This document shows, piece by piece, positions 1 through 8,941 of a DNA stretch of 64,000 bases. Under the pieces are notes generated by a model that was not told where the DNA came from, searched no databases, and saw only the letters and a program-made list of their open reading frames with translations. The stretch covers positions 1 through 64,000 of the forward strand of contig NZ_CAKLBU010000015.1 of NCBI RefSeq assembly GCF_920984735.1. The letters run 5' to 3'. Numbering within the stretch: the first letter of the stretch is position 1; every line of letters begins with the position of its first letter. The stretch comes from Pedobacter sp. Leaf250. GTDB taxonomy: Bacteria > Bacteroidota > Bacteroidia > Sphingobacteriales > Sphingobacteriaceae. Made by a program: the position numbers and the translations under genes.

Positions 1-168
1 TAAAAGTGTGTTCCAGGCAAGAAATTGCGTTTGAGACATAGAGCTCGCAGAGGAAATTCTTATTTATGATTGCCCGCTAAGTGTGGGTAGGTAATTCTTA
101 TTGCATATTATTTATAGAGGAAATATATTAAAATAATTTTTCAAAAATAACAATGATAAGGTTTGGGA

Positions 169-1101
169 TTAAAAATCTCCTTTTACTTTGATTTTCTGAA
201 CCTTTAACCATCCGGCCATTAAATTAAACCAATCGGTATCAGAAGTTTTATTAATTAATCCAAACCCATGCCCACCTTTTTCAAAGTATAATAAATTGCT
301 TGGTACTTTAGCTGCTAATAATGCCTTATGCATCATTTCGCTATTGGCTACAGGCACCGTTTTATCATCCTTTGCATGTACAAAATAAATTGGTGGTGTT
401 TTCTTCGTAACATTTCTATTTGCCGAAAAATAGCGGCTTAAATTATCTGGTGGATTTACACCCAACAAATTTTTCTTGGTGCCTGCATGTACCGATTCCT
501 CAAAGCTAATTACTGGATAAACCAATACTGCAAAACTTGGCCGAAGATCTATTTTTTCAGGGTTTGCAATTTTAAGATCATTGTAATGTGTTGCTAACGT
601 GGATGCAAAATGTCCTCCCGCCGAAAAACCCATAATACCAATACTTTTTTTGTTAACGCCATACTTTTTTGCATTTTTCTTAACCAAGTACATGGCTTGT
701 TGTGCATCTTGAAGCAATGCATAGGTTTTATCGACCATGATTTGATCGTTAGGCAAACGGTATTTTAAAACAAACGCAGTAACTCCAATGGCGTTAAATC
801 GCTTGGCCACATCAGTTCCTTCATGACTAAAAGCAAGTGCACCATAACCTCCCCCAGGACAGATAATTACTGCTGTTCCTGTGGCAATATCTTTTGGAGC
901 TTCGAACACAGTTAATGTTGGAATAGATACCTTAGTAATACTTAAAGTTCCATTACCTCTTACCTCTGTATTTTCTGTATAAGTTGCAGGGGTTGGCTTA
1001 GCTCCGGGAATACTATCAGCATAGAGAGGTATTACTTCTTGCGCTTTTGAAAATTGAATCGCCATAAAGAACAAAACGAAAATAAAGAATGATTTTGCCA
1101 T
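169..1101 (-). CDS. secreted alpha/beta hydrolase (BD-FAE / acetyl-xylan-esterase-like)
   Basis: Probable exported serine esterase that removes acyl groups from carbohydrate or similar esters. Residues 1-20 form a signal peptide ending SKAQ. An oxyanion-type PGGGY motif sits near residue 82. The nucleophile elbow GFSAGG is at 158-163 (Ser160). A late KDDKTVPV supplies the acid and GGHGFG the histidine, so the triad looks complete. The length of 310 aa is usual for the family. It lies 9 bp downstream of prfB on the same strand, so it may be read from the same transcript. The substrate is inferred from the family only; a general esterase or lipase role is possible. Confidence 0.85.
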   Translation of the reverse strand: MAKSFFIFVLFFMAIQFSKAQEVIPLYADSIPGAKPTPATYTENTEVRGNGTLSITKVSIPTLTVFEAPKDIATGTAVIICPGGGYGALAFSHEGTDVAKRFNAIGVTAFVLKYRLPNDQIMVDKTYALLQDAQQAMYLVKKNAKKYGVNKKSIGIMGFSAGGHFASTLATHYNDLKIANPEKIDLRPSFAVLVYPVISFEESVHAGTKKNLLGVNPPDNLSRYFSANRNVTKKTPPIYFVHAKDDKTVPVANSEMMHKALLAAKVPSNLLYFEKGGHGFGLINKTSDTDWFNLMAGWLKVQKIKVKGDF

Positions 1102-1110
1102 GATTATTTA

Positions 1111-2185
1111 TTAAAATTCCATTAAGTATGCCTTTAAAAAATCGTTAATATCGCCATTTAAAACCGCATCAGGATTGGAAGTTTGATAATTGGTACGGTG
1201 ATCTTTCACTCGTCGGTCATCCAGCACATAACTCCTTATTTGCGAGCCCCACTCAATTTTCTTTTTCGATCCTTCTACTGCTGCAATAGCCTCATTACGC
1301 TTACGCTCCTCAATTTCATATAATTGCGATTTAAGTAAACGAATGGCATTTTCTTTATTTTGAAGTTGTGATCTTGACTCCTGATTTTTAATAATAATGC
1401 CCGATGGCTTGTGATATAAACGCACAGCTGTTTCTACTTTATTTACATTTTGGCCACCGGCACCACCTGCCCTAAATGTTTCGAATTCTATATCTGCAGG
1501 ATTAATATCAATCTGAATGGTATCATCCACTAAAGGATAAACATAAACAGATGCAAATGAAGTATGCCTGCGGGCATTTGAATCGAACGGAGATATTCGC
1601 ACTAATCGATGTACCCCATTTTCGCCTTTTAAATAACCATAAGAAAAATCGCCATCAAACTGAAGCGTTACCGATTTAATGCCGGCAATTTCCCCTTCCT
1701 GACTATCTTGCTCTGTGATTTTGTAGCCATTTTTATCGCCCCACATCATGTACATACGCATCAGCATATAAGCCCAATCACAGCTTTCAGTTCCACCAGC
1801 ACCAGCCGTAATTTGCACGACTGCCGAAAGTTGATCTTCTTTGTTGCGAAGCATATTTTTAAGCTCCAGCTCTTCTACCGTGGTTTTGCTGATATCGAAT
1901 TGATCCTGAAGTTCACTTTCTGGAGCATCACCAGATTGAAAAAATTCGAACATTACTGCAGCATCTTCTACTGCACTATCTGTTTTGCTAAAACCATCTG
2001 TCCACTTTTTCTTTGAACTGATTTCGGCCAATATTTTTTCTGCTTTTTTTGGATCGTCCCAGAAATCGGGCGCCATCGTTAATTTTTCCTCTTCACGGAT
2101 GGCGTATAGTAGCTCATCGACGTCAAAGATGCCTCCTCAGAGACGTTACTCTGTCTCTTAAATCCTGAATCTGTTCTTTGGTCAT
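1111..2185 (-). CDS. prfB: peptide chain release factor 2, programmed +1 frameshift
   Basis: RF2 releases the finished peptide at UGA and UAA. The gene is in two frames. ATG at 2185 opens 20 codons ending at TGA (2125-2123); a +1 shift at CTT TGA C then joins the long frame that stops at 1111, giving about 357 aa, the normal RF2 length. An ATG at 2076 opens a 321-aa frame but would lose the N-terminal helical domain. The tRNA-mimic SPF motif ([11 protein letters not shown]) is near residue 198 and the catalytic GGQ (GAGGQNVNK) near 243-245. A TATATTTG -7-like box ends only 5 bp before the ATG, so the mRNA may have almost no leader. Confidence 0.96.
2122..2137 (-). promoter_or_regulatory. RF2 programmed +1 frameshift signal
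   Basis: Read on the minus strand the site is AGGAGG CAT CTT TGA C: a Shine-Dalgarno-like AGGAGG (2137-2132), one codon, the slippery CTT, then an in-frame TGA followed by C. This is the classical autoregulatory arrangement, with the same spacing as in E. coli prfB. When RF2 is scarce the ribosome slips +1 and makes full-length RF2; when it is abundant, translation ends after 20 codons. Confidence 0.95.
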
Positions 2186-2436
2186 AATGGCAAATATAAC
2201 AATTGGGTTGAGCAAAAGGAAAATAGATGCTGATAAATTATTTGTGACGAAAATCATCATAATTATACACATCTGGCTTTGTGTTCAATATAGTATTAGA
2301 AATGTTGGTAGTATTAGATTTTTTATAATTTAAATATTCAATCATTTATGATATATTCATAACAAAAATTCAACTATTCCAAGTTAAATAACTAATTAAT
2401 TGACTCTACTAGACCGGAATCAAACTTATACAAATA

Positions 2437-2952
2437 ATGAAATCCGACCATATACAAAGTATTTCTTTTCAAAATAATAAAGTGATTTTAAAAGTTGGCA
2501 ATACACCATTGATCATAAGAGTGATCTTATTTTTGACTGCTTTTTTGTTTTTTCTATTACCAGTTGGTGGCTTAATTTTAAATGTATCTGCAGGAAATGG
2601 AATAGCTTTTTCTGGTATTATTATGGTAGCAATATTTTCACTCTGTGGATTTTATTTACTCAGAATTTCCCTATGAAATTCATATGGAAAGGAAATTATC
2701 AAAATAAGAGGAAATAAACTTTCTTATATAGTAGACTATGGGTGGTTTAAGGATAATGTAAAAGAATTATCTACTGAAAATCTTAGATTTTCAATTATAC
2801 CTAAAGACAATAGTGAAGTTGGAGTGATGTTTTTTGAGTCAGACCAATCACAAATTGAATCTGTTATTCAATTACCAATTAATGAGTTAGAATTTCTATC
2901 AATAGATATAGCTACAGCAATATTAGAAGAAGCTAACAAAAATATAATTTAG
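2437..2952 (+). pseudogene. two-TM hypothetical protein interrupted by an in-frame TGA
   Basis: One reading frame runs from ATG 2437 to TAG 2952 (172 codons) but carries a TGA at 2674-2676. The first 79 codons encode a short polar start and two membrane helices (about residues 27-47 and 54-76). The 91 codons after the TGA stay open in the same frame (NSYGKEIIKI..., ending EEANKNII) and read as a soluble beta-rich domain. The simplest reading is a single nonsense change, for example TGG to TGA, in a gene of about 171 aa. The 79-aa piece might still be made as a truncated membrane peptide. I do not recognise the family. A sequencing error is the main alternative. Confidence 0.7.
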
Positions 2953-2974
2953 ATTAGCACAAGGTAATCGTACC

Positions 2975-4279
2975 CTACTTCTTCATCCCCATATAATCCA
3001 AGGTTAAGTTTGATAACAGCTTAACGCCCAGTACAAATCCACTTTCATCCAGATAGAAATCTGGTGTGTGATGAGAGGCCGTTTTTAAAGGATCTTTGCC
3101 TTTTGGCATTCCGCCTAGAAACACAAATAAACCTGGCACTTTTTCTTGGAAAAATGAAAAATCTTCTGCACCTGTAACCGGAGGCTTTAGCATAACGTGT
3201 TCAGCACCCGCAGTTGCCCGCATGCTTGGAAGCATTTTTTCTGTTAAAGCAATGTCGTTAAAAGTAACAGGATAATGATTACTAAAAGGAATCTTAACCT
3301 CTGCCGTACCGCCGCCGGCTTCGGCTGTTTTTGTTGCAATGGTTTTAATGCGCTCTATAAACATGGCTTCGTCTTCCTTACTAAAATTACGAACAGTGCC
3401 CAACATCTCTACCTTTTCAGGAATAATATTTGAACGCACTCCACCATTGATGGCACCAATGGTAACCACACCAGGATTTTCAGTCACATTCAAATTCCTG
3501 CTTACAATGGTTTGAAGATTATTAATAATTTGTGCTGAAATCACCACAGGATCGATACTGCTCCAGGGGTATGCGCCATGTGCCTGCCTGCCTGTAACAG
3601 TAATTTTCATATCATTTACCGCAGCCATGGTTCCGCCCGGGCGATAGGTTACATTACCAACTTCTGTTTGTGCATTAATGTGTAAACCGAAAATGGCTTC
3701 TACTTTTGGGTTTTCCAAAACACCTTCCTTAATCATTAAAGCTGCACCACCTTCTTCTCCTGCCGGAACACCTTCTTCAGCTGGCTGAAAAATAAATTTT
3801 ACAGTACCTGGAATGTCCTTTTGCATGGAAGCTAAAACTTCTGCAGCACCCATCAAAATAGCCATATGACTGTCGTGCCCGCATGCATGCATTACCCCAA
3901 CCTCTTGCCCGTTATATTGTGTTTTAACTTTCGAGGCAAATGGAATATTTACTCTTTCTGTAACTGGTAATCCATCCATATCGGCTCTTAAAGCCACCAC
4001 CGGACCAGGCTTACCTCCATTTAAAATGCCCACTACGCCGGTTTTGGCAACGCCGGTTTTAACAGAAATCCCAAGAGATTGCAAGTGTTTTGCTATGATT
4101 TCTGCTGTTCTCGTTTCAGTATTCCCCAGTTCAGGATGTTCATGAAAATCTCTTCGCCAGGCAATAACCTTTTGCTCCAATGCATCTGCTTTTTTAGAAA
4201 CGAGTGATCTTAAATCTGATTTTTGCGCAAAAGCATTAAGCGACAGCAAAGAAAATACAGCGAGGTAAATTTTTTTCAT
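2975..4279 (-). CDS. secreted M20 family amidohydrolase/peptidase
   Basis: Metal-dependent amidohydrolase of the M20D (hippurate/N-acyl-amino-acid hydrolase) type, exported by a signal peptide at residues 1-18 (SLNAFAQ). The metal-binding MHACGHDSH is at 130-138, and QPAEEG at 166-170 gives the catalytic Glu. A dimerisation or lid insertion follows around residues 200-320, and the late GAEDFSFF is also typical. 434 aa is slightly longer than cytoplasmic homologues because of the leader. A second M20 enzyme without a leader is at 18838-20022. The family cleaves N-acyl or amide bonds of amino acids; the exact substrate is not predictable. Confidence 0.9.
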   Translation of the reverse strand: MKKIYLAVFSLLSLNAFAQKSDLRSLVSKKADALEQKVIAWRRDFHEHPELGNTETRTAEIIAKHLQSLGISVKTGVAKTGVVGILNGGKPGPVVALRADMDGLPVTERVNIPFASKVKTQYNGQEVGVMHACGHDSHMAILMGAAEVLASMQKDIPGTVKFIFQPAEEGVPAGEEGGAALMIKEGVLENPKVEAIFGLHINAQTEVGNVTYRPGGTMAAVNDMKITVTGRQAHGAYPWSSIDPVVISAQIINNLQTIVSRNLNVTENPGVVTIGAINGGVRSNIIPEKVEMLGTVRNFSKEDEAMFIERIKTIATKTAEAGGGTAEVKIPFSNHYPVTFNDIALTEKMLPSMRATAGAEHVMLKPPVTGAEDFSFFQEKVPGLFVFLGGMPKGKDPLKTASHHTPDFYLDESGFVLGVKLLSNLTLDYMGMKK

Positions 4280-4393
4280 GATTTCGGTTTAGAATTAAGG
4301 ATGTACTAATCTAACAATTTTCAAGTTCTCCTTAAATAAAAAATGCCATGTAATAAATTACACAGCTTAATCGAAGCTCAAGTTAGTAGTATT

Positions 4394-4999
4394 TTAAGTC
4401 AACTCTAACTCTGTTGTTTCGGACTCTATAACCCTGCCATCTGATAAAGTTATTGCGATTTTAAACTTATGTTTTTTTACCATAGTTGGTGCAACTTGTA
4501 AAAAGACACCTTTTTGAAAAGGATAATTATTCTGATACTCAAGTTTTAAGGTTTTTAAATAATCTTTTATTGAACTTAATTCATCATTATAATATCGTTT
4601 TAACATAAAAATCAAACTCAAATCACTGCCTTTTGGATGATTGCTATCAAAATCATTATTAGAAATTATTTTTACCGACACAATTTCTTCTTTAGATTTT
4701 AAATAATCACCTTGACAGCTACAAGCATAAGCAGATTGTATTAAACCCCAATAAATTTGTGGCTTTCTTAGCGCTACATTTTATGTTAAATGCTGGACTT
4801 GAATGCCATATTTTGCACTAGGAATTATTGCAGCACTTGTAACAGAAGGTTGTGGAAAATTACTATCCAAATTTTTGAGTGATAAACCTTTATTCGTAAA
4901 TATTATAGTTTTATAAGGCCCACATTTACAATCAACGCATGCTGTAATCAATTGCACCATTAGCGCTAAAACAGAAATTAAAATGATTTTCTTTATCAT
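4394..4999 (-). pseudogene. lipoprotein-like gene (DUF5034-like) interrupted by an in-frame TAA
   Basis: A single minus-strand frame from ATG 4999 to the stop at 4394 (202 codons) is cut by TAA at 4783-4781. The first 72 codons begin MIKKIILIS and carry a lipobox-like ITAC at residues 18-21, followed by Cys-rich CVDCKCG. After the TAA the frame continues without a break: NVALRKPQIYWGLIQSAYAC, then CSCQGDYLK and a 95-aa segment starting at an internal ATG (4681). Both halves fit one exported protein of about 200 aa. The DUF5034 assignment comes from memory of family appearance and is weak. A nonsense change (for example TAT or CAA to TAA) or a sequencing error explains it. Confidence 0.65.
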
Positions 5000-5027
5000 G
5001 AGAGATATATTTAGAAGCTTAAAATTT

Positions 5028-5549
5028 TTATGAATTAAACATTTCTTTTAGCTTATCCATAATTCCTCCTTCGGCTTGAGCGGCACCTGCTTGATTAGTT
5101 TGCTGCCCGCCTCCATTAAACATTCCAATCACATCGCCAACATCGAATTTTCCATCACTTCCACCAGCCAAACTTCCCAACACATCTTTTATATTGAAAG
5201 AACTGTCATTTGGATCGGCAGTTTTTTGGGTGAGCTTACCGATAATTACAGGAATTACTGTAGCAGCCAATTTTTTTGCCGTTTCAGCATTAATTCCCAA
5301 ACCGGCAAGTTTATCAGTAAAATTTCCTGCCGCCTGTTGTGTTACAGGAGAATCTGCTGCGTTGCCTGTGTTAAATATTTCGGCCAAACCACCAACATTT
5401 CCCGAAGAGATCTGATCTTTTAAAGTATCGAAAATTGAGCCAGAAGCGGCTTGTATTACTTCTTCATTTTGCTCATTTGGAACCTCGCTGTTATTAACAA
5501 CAGTGTCCTGTACGTTTTCACGTACCAATTGATTTAAATTTTCTAACAT
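5028..5549 (-). CDS. DUF937-like protein
   Basis: A 173-aa protein without signal peptide or membrane helix. The N-terminal half (MLENLNQLVRENV, then a helical segment) and the central AAKKLAATVIPVIIGKL helix resemble DUF937/YidB-type proteins. The C-terminal third is Gly/Gln-rich (GMFNGGGQQTNQAG) and ends in a short amphipathic helix, GIMDKLKEMF. Its molecular role is unknown. It stands alone, upstream of the broken lipoprotein gene and divergent from pgi. Confidence 0.7.
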   Translation of the reverse strand: MLENLNQLVRENVQDTVVNNSEVPNEQNEEVIQAASGSIFDTLKDQISSGNVGGLAEIFNTGNAADSPVTQQAAGNFTDKLAGLGINAETAKKLAATVIPVIIGKLTQKTADPNDSSFNIKDVLGSLAGGSDGKFDVGDVIGMFNGGGQQTNQAGAAQAEGGIMDKLKEMFNS

Positions 5550-5706
5550 GATTTTAAATTTTTAATGAATGCTGGATGCTCAATATCAACGGGGACTTAT
5601 ATTAAAGTTACATCCAAAAATTCATAATAAAAATTCTTCTTCATTTTGAACATAAAAAAGACAGTTTTAAAATTTTGCTTTATTACTTTTACAAAAAACA
5701 AAGATT

Positions 5707-7353
5707 ATGTTACCGAAAATAAATTTTACAGAAACAGCCGCTTACCAATACCTGGCCGATCATTTTATTGATATAAATCAGAAAAGCATTAAGGATCTTT
5801 TCGCTGAAGATGCAGATCGTTTTAACAAATTTTCTGTTTTTTTTGAAGATATTTTGCTTGATTACAGCAAGAACAGAATTAGTGATGAAACTTTAGCACT
5901 TCTTATTCAGCTTGCTCGCGAATGCAAATTGGATGATGCCATAAGAGCGATGTATGCTGGCGATAAAATCAATGAAACTGAAGACCGTTCAGTACTTCAT
6001 ATTGCTTTGCGTAACCTTAGCAACACTCCAATTTTAGTTGATGGCAAAGATGTAATGCCTGAAGTGAATGCAGTTTTAGCTAAAATGGAAAAATTTAGCA
6101 ATAGCATTATCAGCGGCGATTGGAAAGGTTATACCGGAAAAGCAATTACTGATGTGGTAAACATTGGTATAGGTGGATCTGATTTAGGACCAGTAATGGT
6201 TACAGAGGCACTTAAACATTATAAAAATCACCTAAACATCCATTTCGTTTCCAACATCGATGGAACGCATATTGCCGAAACTTTGGCGGGCTTAGATGCT
6301 GAAACCACTTTATTTTTGGTGGCTTCAAAAACATTTACTACTCAAGAAACCATGACTAATGCGCATTCTGCCCGTTCATGGTTTTTAGAAAAAGGTGGAA
6401 ATGAAGATGATATTGCGAAACACTTTGCTGCTTTATCTACCAATGCGAAAGATGTTTCTGCTTTTGGAATTGATACCGAAAACATGTTCGAATTTTGGGA
6501 TTGGGTTGGTGGCCGTTATTCTCTGTGGAGCGCTATTGGTTTATCTATTTCATTAAGTATTGGATTCGATAACTTTAAAGAACTTTTAGCAGGCGCACAT
6601 TCTACAGATAATCATTTTGCGACAGCAGAATTTGAAACGAATATCCCTGTAATTTTGGGCTTGCTTGGTGTTTGGTATATCAATTTCTACAATGCCGAAA
6701 CGCAAGTCATTTTACCTTACGATCAATACATGCATCGCTTTGCGGCATATTTCCAACAAGGTGATATGGAAAGTAACGGTAAACATGTGGATAGAAATGG
6801 GAATGAAGTTGATTATGAAACTGGTCCGATAATTTGGGGAGAACCAGGAACAAATGGCCAACATGCTTTTTACCAGTTGATACATCAGGGTACAAGAATT
6901 ATTCCTGCTGATTTTATTGCACCGGCACAGAGCTTAAATCCGCTTGGCGATCATCATCCGATTTTATTATCCAACTTTTTTGCGCAAACCGAAGCATTAA
7001 TGAACGGTAAATCTGAAGAAGAAGTGATTTTTGAATTGAAAAAAGATGGCAAATCAGAAGAGGAGATTAGAAAGATCGCTCCATTTAAAGTTTTTGAAGG
7101 AAATAGACCAACCAATTCAATTTTATTGAAAAAAGTTACCCCGTATACATTAGGTAGCTTAGTGGCTATGTACGAACATAAAATATTTGTTCAGGGTGTT
7201 ATCTGGAATATTTTTAGTTTCGATCAATGGGGTGTTGAATTGGGAAAACAGCTGGCTAAAAAGATTTTACCAGAATTAGAAGGCGATCAAAAAGTAGAAA
7301 GCCATGATAGTTCGACCAATGGCTTAATTAACCAGTACAAGGATTGGAGGTAA
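5707..7353 (+). CDS. pgi: glucose-6-phosphate isomerase
   Basis: Interconverts glucose-6-phosphate and fructose-6-phosphate in cytoplasmic glycolysis and gluconeogenesis. 548 aa is the full length of the large bacterial and eukaryotic-type PGI. Visible signatures are [11 protein letters not shown] (about residues 151-161), the phosphate-binding SKTFTTQET, the PGI signature [22 protein letters not shown] with the catalytic Glu, and the C-terminal [13 protein letters not shown]. The gene is monocistronic, diverging from the DUF937-like gene and followed by a strong hairpin terminator. Confidence 0.98.
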   Translation: MLPKINFTETAAYQYLADHFIDINQKSIKDLFAEDADRFNKFSVFFEDILLDYSKNRISDETLALLIQLARECKLDDAIRAMYAGDKINETEDRSVLHIALRNLSNTPILVDGKDVMPEVNAVLAKMEKFSNSIISGDWKGYTGKAITDVVNIGIGGSDLGPVMVTEALKHYKNHLNIHFVSNIDGTHIAETLAGLDAETTLFLVASKTFTTQETMTNAHSARSWFLEKGGNEDDIAKHFAALSTNAKDVSAFGIDTENMFEFWDWVGGRYSLWSAIGLSISLSIGFDNFKELLAGAHSTDNHFATAEFETNIPVILGLLGVWYINFYNAETQVILPYDQYMHRFAAYFQQGDMESNGKHVDRNGNEVDYETGPIIWGEPGTNGQHAFYQLIHQGTRIIPADFIAPAQSLNPLGDHHPILLSNFFAQTEALMNGKSEEEVIFELKKDGKSEEEIRKIAPFKVFEGNRPTNSILLKKVTPYTLGSLVAMYEHKIFVQGVIWNIFSFDQWGVELGKQLAKKILPELEGDQKVESHDSSTNGLINQYKDWR

Positions 7354-7447
7354 TACCTCTATACGATTTAATCATCTCAAAAAGATAAATTCATTCTTAT
7401 GGATATTATAATCGTTTAAAAGTTGAGACACAGATTTAATATTTTTA

Positions 7448-7476
7448 AAAAAGCGAGTTTTATACTCGCTTTTTCT
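7448..7476. terminator. bidirectional intrinsic terminator downstream of pgi
   Basis: AAAAAGCGAGT (7448-7458), a 5-nt loop, then ACTCGCTTTTT (7464-7474): a perfect 11-bp stem with A/T tracts on both sides. It should stop pgi transcription on the plus strand. An 87-codon minus-strand frame that spans this hairpin (7372-7635) is not considered a gene. Confidence 0.85.
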
Positions 7477-7597
7477 ATTTATAATCAATATTTTAGTACC
7501 ATTCATAGCCTTACGGCAAATCCAAATTAACTTATTAATGAAATTTTCTTCCGCTTCTCGCTTTTGATTGTTTCTAATCATTAAAAACCAATTACGA

Positions 7598-8911
7598 ATG
7601 AAAAAAAGATTTCTTTTTGCTTCGGCACTTTCCATTTTATGCTTAAGTGTCTCTGCTCAAAAAGTACAATTTACGGAGTTCGACCTAGACAATGGTCTTC
7701 ACGTTATTTTACACCAAGACAAAACCGCACCAGTAGTTGCCGTTTCTGTAATGTACCATGTGGGCTCAAAAGATGAAGAAACAGAGCGAACTGGCTTTGC
7801 ACACTTTTTTGAACATTTATTATTCGAAGGATCGGATAACATCAAACGCGGTGAGTTTATGAAATTAGTGAGTAGCAATGGTGGGCAGAACAATGCCAAT
7901 ACCTCTCACGATCGTACTTTTTATTATGAGGTTTTTCCATCAAATCAATTAGAACTTGGTTTATGGTTGGAAAGTGAAAGAATGTTGCATCCTGTAATTA
8001 ACCAGGAGGGTGTTAAAACGCAAAACGAAGTGGTAAAGGAAGAAAAACGCTTACGTATTGATAATGCACCTTACGGAAAGTTTACCGAAAAGATTTTCTC
8101 ACATTTATTTGCTGGTCACCCATACCGTTGGCAGCCAATTGGATCAATGGAGCATTTAGATGCCGCAAAACTGGAAGAGTTTATCGCTTTTTTTAAAAAA
8201 TATTATGTTCCGAACAATGCTGTATTAACAATTGCGGGTGATTTAGATATTGACAAAACTAAAACCCTTGTAAAATCATACTTTGGCGAAGTGCCGAAAG
8301 GTGCGCCAGTGGTGCGTAAAGATTTCAAGTTACCCGAAATCACCAAAGAAATTATTGATACCGCTTACGATGCCAATATTCAAATTCCAGCAATTTTTGC
8401 TGCCTATCGCGTACCTGGAATGAAAAGCAGAGATAGCAAAGTGTTAGGCATGATTAGCTCTATTTTATCAGGCGGAGGAAGCTCGAGATTGAGCACCAAA
8501 ATGGTTGATGAGAAGAAAACAGCCTTGCAGGTAGCAGCTTTTAATTATAGCCTGGAAGATTATGGCGCTTACATCACCTTGGCTCTTCCAAATAAAAACA
8601 CTCCATTGAACGATTTATTAAAAGATATTGATGAAGAGGTTTTGCGTCTGCAAACTAATTTAATCAGCGAAAGTGATTATAAAAAACTGCAAAATAAATT
8701 TGAAAACGATTATGTAAGTGCAAACAGCCGGATGCTTGGGGTAGCAGAAAATTTAGCCGCAGGTTATACTTTCCACAATAAGGATACAAACGATATTAAT
8801 AAAGAATTGGAGGTGATCAGATCAATTACCCGTGAAGAAATTAGAGATGTTGCCAAAAAATATTTGGGTAAAAACCAAAGAGTTGTTTTGTACTATTTAC
8901 CAAAAAAATAA
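7598..8911 (+). CDS. M16 family zinc metallopeptidase (catalytic)
   Basis: Exported pitrilysin-like peptidase. ATG 7598 gives a clean signal peptide (LSILCLSVSAQ, cut near residue 21); a TTG 30 bp upstream would only add ten polar residues in front of it. The inverted zinc motif HFFEH is at residues 69-73, with the distal Glu expected in the ENNEVVKEE-like segment (NEVVKEEKRLR). At 437 aa it is a one-repeat M16B subunit. The next gene, 30 bp downstream, is a second M16 subunit lacking the zinc motif, the usual pairing of active and inactive chains. It probably degrades peptides in the periplasm. Confidence 0.92.
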   Translation: MKKRFLFASALSILCLSVSAQKVQFTEFDLDNGLHVILHQDKTAPVVAVSVMYHVGSKDEETERTGFAHFFEHLLFEGSDNIKRGEFMKLVSSNGGQNNANTSHDRTFYYEVFPSNQLELGLWLESERMLHPVINQEGVKTQNEVVKEEKRLRIDNAPYGKFTEKIFSHLFAGHPYRWQPIGSMEHLDAAKLEEFIAFFKKYYVPNNAVLTIAGDLDIDKTKTLVKSYFGEVPKGAPVVRKDFKLPEITKEIIDTAYDANIQIPAIFAAYRVPGMKSRDSKVLGMISSILSGGGSSRLSTKMVDEKKTALQVAAFNYSLEDYGAYITLALPNKNTPLNDLLKDIDEEVLRLQTNLISESDYKKLQNKFENDYVSANSRMLGVAENLAAGYTFHNKDTNDINKELEVIRSITREEIRDVAKKYLGKNQRVVLYYLPKK

Positions 8912-8941
8912 CCGCAGTTATATCTTATATTATTCAAAATC

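Noticed and set aside
2674..2676. TGA as selenocysteine codon
   Set aside because: The residue lies just after a membrane helix in a protein with no redox motif, no hairpin of SECIS type follows closely, and no selenium genes are seen.
4781..4999. Separate 72-aa lipoprotein gene
   Set aside because: The frame continues after TAA into a matching Cys-containing segment, so it is better read as one broken gene.
7372..7635. 87-codon minus-strand frame
   Set aside because: It runs across a perfect bidirectional terminator and into the leader of the M16 gene; the composition is not protein-like.
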